Shown: one piece after another, positions 1 to 7,770 of the stretch | Numbering within the stretch: the first letter of the stretch is position 1 | How the letters are laid out: the number at the start of each line of letters is the position of its first letter | Origin: Leucobacter sp. cx-328 | GTDB taxonomy: Bacteria; Actinomycetota; Actinomycetes; Actinomycetales; Microbacteriaceae | NCBI RefSeq assembly: GCF_014530035.1 | Contig: NZ_JACVMX010000012.1 | Location: forward strand, 1-60,397 | Direction of reading: 5' to 3' | Length of the DNA: 60,397 bases | Notes under the pieces: generated by a model | Database searches by the model: none | Told to the model about the DNA's origin: nothing | The model's input: the letters and a program-made list of their open reading frames with translations, nothing else | Translations under genes and position numbers: made by a program

Positions 1-127
1 AACCCGACAATGGGCCAGAGCTCTACGGCACAGGACTCGATGCTGCGGAAGGGCTCTGGCTACGTGCTGGATGGGGAGGACGGGCATGACCCGCCCAACC
101 GTTTACACACGTTTTGTCCTATAACCC
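1..127 (-). mobile_element. Insertion sequence end, IS256/IS1249-like (partial, runs off window)
   Basis: The last bases of this segment, read on the minus strand from 127, begin GGGTTATAGGACAAAACG and continue GTGTGTAA. The same 25 bp appear on the plus strand at 60271, so the two window edges carry inverted copies of one terminal repeat. The GTGTGTAA tail resembles IS256-family ends; this family call is from memory and unconfirmed. The piece holds the 3' end of a transposase-like frame. It is exactly 127 bp long, as is the piece at the other edge, which fits a contig ended by a 127-mer assembly graph rather than a biological boundary. Confidence 0.75.
3..89 (+). CDS. Transposase C-terminal fragment (partial)
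   Basis: An open frame enters from outside the window and stops at TGA 87-89, giving 28 residues starting PDNGPELYGTGLDAAEGLW and ending GWGGRA. It ends 38 bp before the outer IS boundary at 127, the usual position of a transposase stop codon. The tail resembles the C-termini of IS1249-like transposases, but 28 residues are too few for certainty. It is read as the end of the gene that mobilises this element; the rest lies outside the window. Confidence 0.5.
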   Translation, partial: PDNGPELYGTGLDAAEGLWLRAGWGGRA

Positions 128-159
128 GTAACACGAGGAGTGGCGTGTGAAGCTGATTC

Positions 160-195
160 GGAAACAAAACAACCCGGTCATTTCTGACCGGGTTG
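160..195 (-). terminator. Rho-independent terminator of tRNA-Val
   Basis: An 11-bp perfect stem, CAACCCGGTCA (170-180) with TGACCGGGTTG (185-195), has a 4-nt loop. Read on the minus strand it is followed by TTTTGTTTCC. It lies 4 bp after the encoded CCA end of the tRNA. Confidence 0.8.
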
Positions 196-199
196 TGAA

Positions 200-276
200 T
201 GGTGCGCCCTGAGAGACTCGAACTCCCGACCCTCTCGGTGTAAACGAGATGCTCTAACCAACTGAGCTAAGGGCGC
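200..276 (-). tRNA. tRNA-Val (anticodon UAC)
   Basis: On the minus strand the 7-bp acceptor GCGCCCU pairs with AGGGCGC. The T arm has GUUCGAGUC, and the anticodon loop UUUACAC gives anticodon UAC, reading GUA and related valine codons. The discriminator A is followed by an encoded CCA (200-202). The two tRNA genes near 59.4 kb do not encode CCA. Confidence 0.95.
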
Positions 277-347
277 TTGCTGTCGACTGCGACCTGTTAA
301 CTATAGAACAGATCAACACCCGACAGCGAATCGAACGCGCCTGAAAC

Positions 348-809
348 TTACGAAAGCTTCGCTACCGCGTCACGGTAGGCTGCGAAATCTCGCGCCTGAC
401 CAGGCTCTGTTGCGAACGAAGCGAGAATCTTACGGTCTTCACCGATGAGGAAAGTCGCGCGTGTTGCGATGCCTGCTTCGTCGATGAAGACGCCGTAGTC
501 CTGCGACACTGCGCCGTGCGGCCAGAAGTCGGAAAGCACTGAGAAGTTGTAGCCTTCCTGGTCTGCCCATGCCTTCAGCGTGTATACGGAATCAACGGAG
601 ACGCCGAGGACGCGAACCTTTGCGTCCTGGAAGATCGCGATGTTATCGCGGAGCTCGCACAGCTCACCGGTGCAGATGCCCGAGAACGCGAGGGGGAAGA
701 AGACCAGTGCGACCGGCGACTCGGTGACGAGCTCGCTGAGGGTAAGCTCCTCACCGTTCTGATCGGACAGGGTGAAATCGGGTGCGATCGTGCCAACCTC
801 GAGGACCAT
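348..809 (-). CDS. Peroxiredoxin, AhpE/Bcp-like
   Basis: A 153-residue thioredoxin-fold peroxidase that would reduce hydrogen peroxide and organic peroxides in the cytosol. The N-terminus MVLEVGTIAPDFTL is the typical peroxiredoxin start. The peroxidatic cysteine lies in PLAFSGICTGELCE at about residues 39-52; a second cysteine five residues later could be an AhpE-type partner but need not be resolving. The start at 809 is chosen because AAAGGAG precedes it at good spacing and it gives the family length; the frame stays open to 1259 upstream without family similarity. It is divergent from the flavin reductase at 973. The reducing partner is not visible here. Confidence 0.88.
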   Translation of the reverse strand: MVLEVGTIAPDFTLSDQNGEELTLSELVTESPVALVFFPLAFSGICTGELCELRDNIAIFQDAKVRVLGVSVDSVYTLKAWADQEGYNFSVLSDFWPHGAVSQDYGVFIDEAGIATRATFLIGEDRKILASFATEPGQARDFAAYRDAVAKLS

Positions 810-972
810 CTTTGACTCCTTTGTGTTCAGTCGTTCTGCGCTCAGCTCGGCAGTGCCGAAGCGCTGAGGCAAGCGTATCGCAGCGTCACACTGAGACATC
901 TCTCGGATTTCCTTGGAGAAGCCTGGATAGGGTGAACGAAGAACAGCATTGTGAAGCAAGGAGTTATCGGGA

Positions 973-1506
973 ATGAGCGCTACGAAGTCGGAGAACGTTG
1001 TCGTTGAATCAACTGCAGCTACGGCGGACGCCCTGAAGCTCGCGTTTCGAGACCACCCAGCAGGCGTGTCGTTGATCACGGCACAGACCGAAGAAGGCCC
1101 TGTTGGCCTGACTGCGTCGAGCGTCGCGTCGGTAAGTGTGGATCCGCCCGCCCTGGTGTTTTCTGTCACCCGAGCCACGGGCAGCGCGGGTGGCATTCTG
1201 CGCGCGGATTCGTTCCTCGTGCACCTGCTTGATTCGCGGCATGCGGACCTCGCGCGCACTTTTGCGGTGTCAGGTACAGAGCGATTTACTGCCGAGCAAG
1301 GGTGGGCCGAGCTGGAGACTGGCGAGCCCTATCTGCGCAACGTACGTGCCGCGTTGCGTTGCCGGGCTCTCCATACCGAGACCGTCGGCTCATCAGTGGT
1401 TGTCATTGCCGAAGTCATTGGTTCGGTGCAGGGCGACACCCACGAGCCGATGGCGTACTACAACCGCGAGTTCCGCGAGTTGGGCGAGTCTGTCTCGAGC
1501 AACTAA
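973..1506 (+). CDS. Flavin reductase-like domain protein (FMN-binding)
   Basis: A 177-residue protein of the flavin reductase-like family, a split-barrel FMN-binding fold. Such proteins use NAD(P)H to reduce free flavin for a monooxygenase partner. Visible family features are FRDHPAGVSLITAQTEEGPVGLTASSV near residues 27-54 and DPPALVFSV near 56-64, followed by the DSRHADLARTFA segment. An AAGGAG box 10 bp upstream supports the ATG at 973. No monooxygenase partner lies next to it; the nearest candidate in the window is the acyl-CoA dehydrogenase-fold protein at 47.9 kb, which is only a guess. Substrate is unknown. Confidence 0.85.
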   Translation: MSATKSENVVVESTAATADALKLAFRDHPAGVSLITAQTEEGPVGLTASSVASVSVDPPALVFSVTRATGSAGGILRADSFLVHLLDSRHADLARTFAVSGTERFTAEQGWAELETGEPYLRNVRAALRCRALHTETVGSSVVVIAEVIGSVQGDTHEPMAYYNREFRELGESVSSN

Positions 1507-1516
1507 GGCGCGCATC

Positions 1517-1583
1517 CGCAACGCAGTGAGGGCCGGCACCGAGGCGAGTAATCGTTCCAGGTGCTGGCCCTCACTGCGTTGCG
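1517..1583. terminator. Long stem-loop between convergent genes
   Basis: Arms of 24 bp (1517-1540 and 1560-1583) pair with one wobble, separated by a 19-nt loop. It lies between the convergent flavin reductase and riboflavin transporter genes, so it probably acts as a two-way terminator. No clear T-run follows on either side, so the mechanism is uncertain. Confidence 0.6.
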
Positions 1584-1594
1584 CTGCGTACGCG

Positions 1595-2374
1595 CTAGCT
1601 TGCGTTCGCTGACGCAGTGGTCGTGATGACAGCGGTGGCTCCCTGCGCCTCGCTATCGACTTCGAGGTTGGTAGCCGGTGAGACGCGCGGATCGGGCATC
1701 ACCGCATCGATGCAAGGTTTCTCGTGCTTGTTCGCGCGTGCCCACACCACGAAGCCGACTGCCGTAAACGCGCCATAGAAGACGTACATGAATGCCGTGG
1801 CGTAGTAACCGGAGCTGAACAGCAGGGGCACGCCGACGAGGTCGACCGCGATCCAGATGAGCCAGAACTCAGTCCAACCCTTCGCCATGCCATAGGTTGC
1901 GAGCAGTGAGCCAACGAAGGTCCATGCGTCGGCCCACACCGGATCCCAAGAACCAAGCGCGCGGAACAGGGGAGTGAGTGCGACCGTGCCGAGCACCATC
2001 GTCAATGCGAGGCCGATACGTGTCGAATTCGATGCCCAGCGTGGGGTCACCTGGCCGTTGCCGTTGTTGCTCGCGTTCTTCCAACGCACCCAGCCGTAAA
2101 TAGCGACGGTGATGAACATGACCTGACGCCCCGCCTGGCCAAGCAGACTCGGAAGTTCGTGATCAGGGCTGAGGATTGACCCAAGGAATACTGTGAGCAG
2201 CAGCAGATTGCCAACAATTCCGACGGGCCACGCCCAAATGCGGCGGCGCATGCCGCCAAGCGCAGAGGCAAGTCCGAAAACGTTGCCTACGACTTCGCGT
2301 ACGAGCAGTGACTGCCCGCCGGGGAGCTGCCAGTGCGCATTGAAAAGCTCGACGAGCCAGTGAAAAATGTTCAT
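1595..2374 (-). CDS. ribM: Riboflavin transporter RibM (PnuX), PnuC-like
   Basis: A 259-residue integral membrane protein of the PnuC family with about six or seven hydrophobic segments. Motifs shared with the family include VREVVGNVFGLASALGGM, WAWPVGIVGNLLL and LGQAGRQVMF with YGWVRW. By sequence alone it could be a nicotinamide riboside carrier. An FMN riboswitch directly upstream on the same strand points to riboflavin uptake, as known for RibM of corynebacteria and streptomycetes. The start at 2374 (MNIFHWLVELFN) follows an AGGAGA-like box. The C-terminal about 45 residues are polar and variable. No other riboflavin genes are nearby. Confidence 0.85.
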   Translation of the reverse strand: MNIFHWLVELFNAHWQLPGGQSLLVREVVGNVFGLASALGGMRRRIWAWPVGIVGNLLLLTVFLGSILSPDHELPSLLGQAGRQVMFITVAIYGWVRWKNASNNGNGQVTPRWASNSTRIGLALTMVLGTVALTPLFRALGSWDPVWADAWTFVGSLLATYGMAKGWTEFWLIWIAVDLVGVPLLFSSGYYATAFMYVFYGAFTAVGFVVWARANKHEKPCIDAVMPDPRVSPATNLEVDSEAQGATAVITTTASANAS

Positions 2375-2470
2375 TCCGTTTCTCCTCTCGATCGATACTG
2401 CCGAGGGAGAACGTGCGGCGCGGGGGGAGCGCTGAGAATAGCGATACCCCAAATAGGCCACACGCCTGTG

Positions 2471-2590
2471 CTTCTTCCATCCAGACTGTAACTGTCGGTA
2501 CCAGAATTTCACTGGTTCAGCCTCGGCCAGATGGCCTCGGGTCGCGGACTGTGACCGCCGGCTCGGAATTTCACCGACCCCGGAGCACGA
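2471..2590 (-). promoter_or_regulatory. FMN riboswitch (RFN element)
   Basis: On the minus strand the segment starts near GCTCCGGGGTCGGTG, continues GAAATTCCGAGCCGGCGG and ACAGTCCGCGACCC, then CTGAACCAGTGAAATTCTGG, and closes with ACAGTTACAGTCTGGATG. These are the conserved blocks of the RFN element in the right order. It ends about 100 bp before the ribM start and would shut off expression when FMN binds. A possible -10, TACACT, lies just upstream near 2606 on the minus strand. Confidence 0.92.
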
Positions 2591-2703
2591 GTGTGTTCGC
2601 TCTCTAGTGTAAACCCCTTGCGTGGAAACTAAAATTCAGTTTGCTTTGGGCGAAAGCTGGGGATGGCCGGGCGGGAACAGTACCTGAGATCGAATTCCAA
2701 GTA

Positions 2704-2755
2704 TTGGTAGCTATACCTTGCAACTATTAGTAAAATTGCAAGGTATAGCTACCAA
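2704..2755. promoter_or_regulatory. Perfect 20+20 bp palindrome, putative HipB operator
   Basis: The left arm 2704-2723 starts TTGGTAGCTATACC, and the right arm 2736-2755 is its exact reverse complement. The spacer is a 12-bp AT-rich segment. The right arm ends 12 bp before the hipB start, just before the GGAGGAG ribosome site at 2759-2764. HipB proteins repress their own operons at palindromes containing TATCC/GGATA-like half-sites, and this arm holds CTATACC/GGTATAG. Autoregulation is inferred. Confidence 0.8.
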
Positions 2756-2767
2756 ATTGGAGGAGTT

Positions 2768-3058
2768 ATGGTTCAACGAAGGTCGCCTGCTCGTACTCGT
2801 GCGCTCGTACGCATGGGGGAGCACTTGCGTTCGTGGCGAAAACTGCAGGGCATGAGTGCCTCCGAATTGGCGCGTCGCGCGCATATTACGCGCGAAACGT
2901 TGCGAGGTATCGAAGACGGAACAGGATCGCCTCGCATTGATTCCCTCTTCGCCGTCGCCAGCGTGCTCGGAGTGGTGGATACGCTGGTAACTGCGCTGGA
3001 TCCACTCACCACGGACGCAGGCCGCGCGCTTGCCATTGAAGGGCCAAGGCCGCGATGA
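2768..3058 (+). CDS. hipB: HipB-like antitoxin, XRE-family HTH
   Basis: A 96-residue DNA-binding antitoxin. The helix-turn-helix spans about residues 20-72 with GEHLRSWRKLQGMSASELAR and ITRETLRGIEDGTGSPRIDSL, typical of the XRE/Cro family. It would bind the palindrome directly upstream and neutralise the HipA kinase encoded next. A GGAGGAG ribosome site precedes the ATG. The stop overlaps the hipA start by 4 bp (ATGA), so the two are translationally coupled. The C-terminal tail is short and may insert into HipA. Function is inferred from pairing with hipA. Confidence 0.88.
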   Translation: MVQRRSPARTRALVRMGEHLRSWRKLQGMSASELARRAHITRETLRGIEDGTGSPRIDSLFAVASVLGVVDTLVTALDPLTTDAGRALAIEGPRPR

Positions 3059-4341
3059 AGCTATTTGATGAACTCGACGTATATGTAGAGGTTGGCGGCC
3101 TCACTGTACGAGCCGGCAGGCTCGGGGCTTCCTTTGTTGGTGGGCGCTCTCTCGGGGGTAGCTGGTTCACGTATGACCAGGACTACTTCTCCGTTGCTGG
3201 GGCGTACGAGCTATCGCCTGATCTTCCGCGAACCCACTCCCGCACGTACTCGGGACCTGACCGTGCGCTGTTCTTTGCGTTCCAGGACCTCACACCTGAC
3301 GACTGGGGTCGAATGGTCATGCGGGCAAAACTGGCGAGCGACAGGCAGGTCGGTCTCAATACTCCAGTTGTTGGGGATTTTGATTACCTTGCGTTGGCAA
3401 GCGATGAGAGCCGGCTTGGCGCGATCCGTTTTGCCTCGGTAGGAGGCAGCACGTGGCTATCCGAAGTTACCGTGCCCGAGCTTGAAGTGAACGGCCTTGC
3501 GGCCTTTACCGGTGCGGCCGCGAGATTTGAAGAGCACGAAGCCGATGAACGTGATCTCATGCTTCTCGGTGCTCCCGGCACCTCGGCGGGAGGAGCGAGG
3601 CCGAAGGTCGCCGCTCGTGTCGGTGGCGAGCTGAAGATGTTGAAGCTGCCTTCCTCGCGTGACGGTGGGCGGGACGGTGAGGCGTGGGAATTTACTGCGA
3701 TACAGCTTGCTGAGCAGGCGGGACTCGAGGTGCAGACTGGACGTCTATGTCGACCGGCGGGCATGAAATCGACACTCGTGCTTTATCGATTCGATCGCAC
3801 GGAGTCAGGGAATCGGATTGGCTTCATTTCTGCCCGCACAGCAATGGAGCTGCCTGATCACACCTTCAACACGGCAACATACGAGGACTTTGCTGATTGC
3901 GTCGACATGCTCACGGGTGGTGACCGTAATCAGCTGCGGGAGCTGTTCAAACGGATCGCATTCACGGTACTCATCAACAACATTGATGACCACTGGAAAA
4001 ATCACGGTTTTTTGCGTGGAGAATGTGGCTGGCGACTGAGTCCCGCATTTGATGTGAACCCTTCGCCAAGTATCGGCTCAGTTTCTTCGCGTCAGATCAA
4101 CTCCAAGGACGACCCGCGAAAGCGAAGCATCTTGAGCTTGGTTGCATCAAAAGACGCGTTCGGGCTTTCAAAAGGCGATGCAGGTCACGCGCTCGCTGAG
4201 GTGCTCGCACCCGTACGGACGTGGGAGAAGGTCGCAGCGAGTGTAGGAATCGCTGAGGCCGAAATGAAGTCGATGGCGCCAGCCTTTTCGACCGAACAAC
4301 AGCAACTCGCCGAACGCGAGATTGCTCGCCTTATCGCCTGA
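3055..4341 (+). CDS. hipA: HipA-like serine/threonine kinase toxin
   Basis: A 428-residue HipA-family kinase. In E. coli HipA phosphorylates glutamyl-tRNA synthetase and causes growth arrest; the target here is unknown. The N-subdomain (about 1-110) is followed by the glycine-rich ATP loop GAPGTSAGGARPKV at 173-184, a lysine motif LKMLKLPS at 193-200, the catalytic segment INNIDDHWKNHGFL at 307-320 and the metal-binding SPAFDVNPS at 329-337. All key residues are present, so it looks active. The start overlaps the hipB stop. It converges with the MBL hydrolase gene 13 bp downstream with no obvious terminator. This is a full-length two-gene system, not a HipS/HipT three-gene version. Confidence 0.9.
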   Translation: MKLFDELDVYVEVGGLTVRAGRLGASFVGGRSLGGSWFTYDQDYFSVAGAYELSPDLPRTHSRTYSGPDRALFFAFQDLTPDDWGRMVMRAKLASDRQVGLNTPVVGDFDYLALASDESRLGAIRFASVGGSTWLSEVTVPELEVNGLAAFTGAAARFEEHEADERDLMLLGAPGTSAGGARPKVAARVGGELKMLKLPSSRDGGRDGEAWEFTAIQLAEQAGLEVQTGRLCRPAGMKSTLVLYRFDRTESGNRIGFISARTAMELPDHTFNTATYEDFADCVDMLTGGDRNQLRELFKRIAFTVLINNIDDHWKNHGFLRGECGWRLSPAFDVNPSPSIGSVSSRQINSKDDPRKRSILSLVASKDAFGLSKGDAGHALAEVLAPVRTWEKVAASVGIAEAEMKSMAPAFSTEQQQLAEREIARLIA

Positions 4342-4354
4342 GCTTACGCGCGCT

Positions 4355-5002
4355 TTACGCGCTGTGCAGCCGCCAGGCGGGCATACTTGGAGCCTCGTCT
4401 GCGACGGTCGTGAGTGCGCCATGGCCGGGGAGGACAGCGGTGTCGCTCGGGAGTGAGAGGAGGCGCTCATCGATCGAATCGAGAATCTGTGTCCAACTGG
4501 AATAGTCCCACCGAACGGCGCCAGGACCACCGTGGAACAGCGTGTCGCCACTGAAGACGATGTTCAGGGCGGGAACTGCGAAACTCACCGAGCCAGGAGT
4601 GTGACCAGGCGTATGCAGCGTGAGGAGTTCGAGGCCGGCGGCGGCGAAGAGCGCGCCGTCGGCGAGCTCGAAATCTGGGAGAGCGTCGCCATGCGTGTCA
4701 GCCCAAATGAAGAGGTCGTCTGGATGCAAGTAGATGTGCGTATCTACGATCGCTGCGAGTTCGAGTGCCGCATTCACGTGGTCTTCGTGGCCGTGGGTGA
4801 GGAGGATTCCGAGCACGTTACGATCAGCGACCGCATCGGCAATAGCCTGTGCGTCATGGCCGGCATCGATGATAAGCACCTCGGCGTCGTCGCCCAGAAG
4901 CCACACGTTGTTTTCGAGCTCCAAGCCTTCTGCTGGACGGCCTGGCAGACCTGCGCCGATCCGCCCACGTGTGATGACCTGTTCGATACGAGCCTCGCTC
5001 AT
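4355..5002 (-). CDS. MBL-fold metallo-hydrolase, glyoxalase II-like
   Basis: A 215-residue metallo-beta-lactamase-fold hydrolase. The dinuclear metal motif HGHEDH (THGHEDHVN near residues 69-77) is present, with later ligands in HTPGHTPGS and FSGDTLF and a final histidine in PGHGALT. This arrangement matches hydroxyacylglutathione hydrolase-like proteins; in actinobacteria, which use mycothiol, the substrate may be another thioester. The start at 5002 (MSEARIEQVI) follows AAGGAGA; the frame extends to 5131 without family similarity. It converges with hipA and lies downstream of the usp terminator, so it has its own promoter. Confidence 0.87.
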   Translation of the reverse strand: MSEARIEQVITRGRIGAGLPGRPAEGLELENNVWLLGDDAEVLIIDAGHDAQAIADAVADRNVLGILLTHGHEDHVNAALELAAIVDTHIYLHPDDLFIWADTHGDALPDFELADGALFAAAGLELLTLHTPGHTPGSVSFAVPALNIVFSGDTLFHGGPGAVRWDYSSWTQILDSIDERLLSLPSDTAVLPGHGALTTVADEAPSMPAWRLHSA

Positions 5003-5133
5003 GCGATCTCTCCTTGTGCTGTCGAAAATCGTCAGTTGCAGCCTTCGTCGCCCATCGAAGGTTCTCTCTTGAGCGTATCCCGTTGCGGAACGAATTGCAC
5101 CTGATCTCAGAATCTGTGGAAAAGCGTACAAAA

Positions 5134-5172
5134 GCGGGCGGCCCCCAGACTGAACGTCTGAGGGCCGCCCGC
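5134..5172 (-). terminator. Terminator of the gap-usp operon
   Basis: A long GC-rich stem, GCGGGCGGCCC..CCAGAC with GTCTGAGGGCCGCCCGC, has a 5-nt loop. On the minus strand it is followed by TTTTGTACGCTTTT. It lies 15 bp after the usp stop codon. Confidence 0.88.
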
Positions 5173-5186
5173 CGAGTGACGAAACC

Positions 5187-6032
5187 TTACGGCTTTACGA
5201 CGATGGTCGGCACGGGCAGTGCCTGGAGCACGCCATGGCTGACAGAGCCGAGGAGCAAGCGGCTCAGTCCACCGCGGCCGCGGCTGCCGACAACGATCAT
5301 CTGAGCGCCTTCAGCTGCCTGCACGAGTGCCGCAACCGGGGGTGCCTGGACGATGTGTCGCTCAATCGTGAGATCAGGGTAACGCGATGCGAGACCAGCG
5401 GTACCAATCGCGATCGCCTCTTCAGCTGCAGCCTGCTGCGCCTTGACGAGGTCTTCGCTCCAGAGATACTCGAGACCCGGGGTGAGCGGGGGCATCCATG
5501 CGTACACGGCGATGAGGGGCACGCCACGGAATGACGCAATCTCAGCCGCGTAGTCAACTGCCTTCTGCGAAGCCTCAGAGCCGTCAACACCAACGACAAT
5601 GCCCGCGGTGGGATCGACCTCGGTGCCAGGGATGACTGCAACGGGGCAATGAGCGGTTGCTGCAACCTTCACTGCACGGGTGCCAAAGAAGGAGCCAGCG
5701 AACTTGCTGCCCTCGTGAGCACCAAGCACGAGAAGATCGGCACGCTTCGAGGCTTCTTCTACCTCAAGGATGGGGTGGCCCACAACAGCGGTGCCGCTGA
5801 TCTCGCCTTCGAAGCCGATGCTACGTGCGTACGCAGCCTCGATATCGAGCATCTGCTGAGAGGCGTCCTGCGCCTCAGAGAGGAAGACCGCGCTTTCCGA
5901 AAGGAAAGAATCGTCGGCAACGTGCAGGAGCTCGACAGATGCGTTGCGATCTTTCGCTCGCGACAGACCCCACGCGAGTGCGGTGCGGCTCTGTTCCGAT
6001 CCGTCGACGCCGATAAGGAACTTCTCAGACAT
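5187..6032 (-). CDS. Universal stress protein, tandem UspA domains
   Basis: A 281-residue cytosolic protein with two UspA domains (about 1-140 and 145-281). Each carries the ATP-binding G-2X-G-9X-G(S/T) signature: GAHEGSKFAGSFFGT in the first and GSRGRGGLSRLLLGS in the second. The first domain starts FLIGVDGSEQS and the second GIVVGVDGSEAS. Such proteins aid survival under starvation, hypoxia or stress; exact activity is unknown. The start at 6032 has GGGAGA 7 nt upstream. It is the second gene of an operon with gap (40 bp gap, same strand), ended by a strong terminator. Confidence 0.92.
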   Translation of the reverse strand: MSEKFLIGVDGSEQSRTALAWGLSRAKDRNASVELLHVADDSFLSESAVFLSEAQDASQQMLDIEAAYARSIGFEGEISGTAVVGHPILEVEEASKRADLLVLGAHEGSKFAGSFFGTRAVKVAATAHCPVAVIPGTEVDPTAGIVVGVDGSEASQKAVDYAAEIASFRGVPLIAVYAWMPPLTPGLEYLWSEDLVKAQQAAAEEAIAIGTAGLASRYPDLTIERHIVQAPPVAALVQAAEGAQMIVVGSRGRGGLSRLLLGSVSHGVLQALPVPTIVVKP

Positions 6033-6072
6033 AATGCTCTCCCTTGTGCAAGTTTCGTCTAGTGGTGGGGAA

Positions 6073-7512
6073 TTAGGCGTTGCGCGCCGGAACCTGTGCC
6101 GGGTGCGAACCTGCGAGCTGCTCGATGATGCGAACAACCTGGCAGCTGTAGCCGTACTCGTTGTCATACCAGACGTAGAGAATGGCGGTCGACCCGGTCA
6201 CGATGGTTGCGAGGCCGTCAACGATGCCAGCGCGGTTTGAGCCGACGAAGTCCATCGAAACGATCTCTGACGACTCAACGTACTCGATCTGCGTGCGAAG
6301 CGCGCCGGTGAGCGATACCTGGCGGAGGAGTTCGTTGATCTCCTCGCGGGTGGTCTCCTTCTCGAGCTGCAGGTTGAGTACAGCCATCGAGACATCGGGG
6401 GTAGGAACGCGGATTGCGTTGCCGGTCAGCTTGCCCTCGAACTCGGGGAGTGCCTTCGCAACTGCCTTCGCAGCACCGGTCTCGGTGAGCACCATGTTCA
6501 GTGCTGCCGAGCGGCCACGACGGTCACCCTTGTGGAAATTATCGATGAGGTTCTGGTCGTTCGTGTACGCGTGTACAGTCTCGACGTGACCCTGCTTGAC
6601 GCCGTACTCGTCGTTGATGACCTTGAGGACGGGGGTGATTGCGTTCGTGGTGCACGAAGCTGCGCTGAGGATGGTGTCAGCATCGGTGATCTTGTCGTTG
6701 TTTACGCCGTAGACAACGTTGAGCATGTCACCCTTACCGGGTGCGGTGAGGAGCACGCGTGCGATGCCGTTGTTCTGCAGGTGCTGGCCGAGGCCCTCTG
6801 CATCGCGCCAGCGACCGGTGTTGTCAACGAGGATTGCGTTGTTGATGCCGTAGGCGGTGTAGTCAACGCTTGCGGGATCGTTCGAGTAGATCACCTGGAT
6901 GCGAACGCCATTTGCGAGGATGACGTTCTCTTCAGGGATGATGCTGATGGTGCCGTTGAAGGGACCGTGCACCGAATCGCGGCGGAGGAGGTTTGCGCGC
7001 TTCTCGAGGTCGTTCTCCGAACCCTTGCGCACAACGATCGCGCGGAGGTTCAGGCCGTTTTCGCTACCTGAGTGGTCGATGATGATGCGTGCGAGCAGGC
7101 GGCCGATGCGGCCAAAGCCGTACAGGACAACGTCGCTACCTGCGGCGCGGGCGGTGTCAGCGTTGTCTGCGAGCTGCTCGCGGAGGAACGACTCGAGGTC
7201 ATCCGACGCAGTTGCGCGGAATGACGATGCGAGGAGTGCGAGGTCGATCGATGCGGGACCGGGCTGGATGGCAGCAAGGGTCTCGATGATCGCAAAGGTC
7301 TCAGTGAGGGGGAGCTCATTGACGTCGATCTTGCGTGCAAAGCTATGCGCGCGGATGATGTCGATTGCCGACTGGCCGACGAGGCTGCGGCCGTGTACCG
7401 ACATGACCACATCGTGATCGCGGTACAACTGACCGATCATCGGGATCATCCGTTCGGCGAGCTCCTGCTTCGCGTTCCAGGACTCGAGGTGAGTAGCTGC
7501 GGGCTGATTCAT
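6073..7512 (-). CDS. gap: Glyceraldehyde-3-phosphate dehydrogenase, long actinobacterial type
   Basis: A 479-residue enzyme of the GAPDH family oxidising glyceraldehyde-3-phosphate to 1,3-bisphosphoglycerate, or acting in reverse. It is about 140 residues longer than classical GAPDH because of an N-terminal extension. The Rossmann motif GFGRIGR is at 132-138 and the catalytic SAASCTTNAITP places Cys at 287. This long form matches the second, gluconeogenic GapB type of corynebacteria; that role is inferred. The ATG at 7512 has AAGGAA about 12 nt upstream; an in-frame GTG at 7557 is a less likely start. It heads an operon with the usp gene. No other glycolysis gene is adjacent. Confidence 0.9.
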   Translation of the reverse strand: MNQPAATHLESWNAKQELAERMIPMIGQLYRDHDVVMSVHGRSLVGQSAIDIIRAHSFARKIDVNELPLTETFAIIETLAAIQPGPASIDLALLASSFRATASDDLESFLREQLADNADTARAAGSDVVLYGFGRIGRLLARIIIDHSGSENGLNLRAIVVRKGSENDLEKRANLLRRDSVHGPFNGTISIIPEENVILANGVRIQVIYSNDPASVDYTAYGINNAILVDNTGRWRDAEGLGQHLQNNGIARVLLTAPGKGDMLNVVYGVNNDKITDADTILSAASCTTNAITPVLKVINDEYGVKQGHVETVHAYTNDQNLIDNFHKGDRRGRSAALNMVLTETGAAKAVAKALPEFEGKLTGNAIRVPTPDVSMAVLNLQLEKETTREEINELLRQVSLTGALRTQIEYVESSEIVSMDFVGSNRAGIVDGLATIVTGSTAILYVWYDNEYGYSCQVVRIIEQLAGSHPAQVPARNA

Positions 7513-7770
7513 CTGAACGAGGGGTTCCTTCCCGGGTGGGTTGGCGGAGGTAAACACTTTCCCCGCCGGATACTGATATCAGTCTCCCTCCAGTATCCCA
7601 TGTGTCGGACGAGAGAGTGACGGAATATGACACCGCGATTCGTCGGAAGTTACGTATTCGGGGGAAACTTATGGACAACACCGATCTTCCACACAGATTT
7701 CTACTCACAGTTGTAGTGAATTTCGTTGCTGATCCACCCTGATTTCACGATTCTCACGAAAGGGACTGCA

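Noticed and set aside
348..1259. A 303-residue extended peroxiredoxin
   Set aside because: The upstream part has no family similarity, overlaps the divergent flavin reductase gene, and the ATG at 809 has a good ribosome site.
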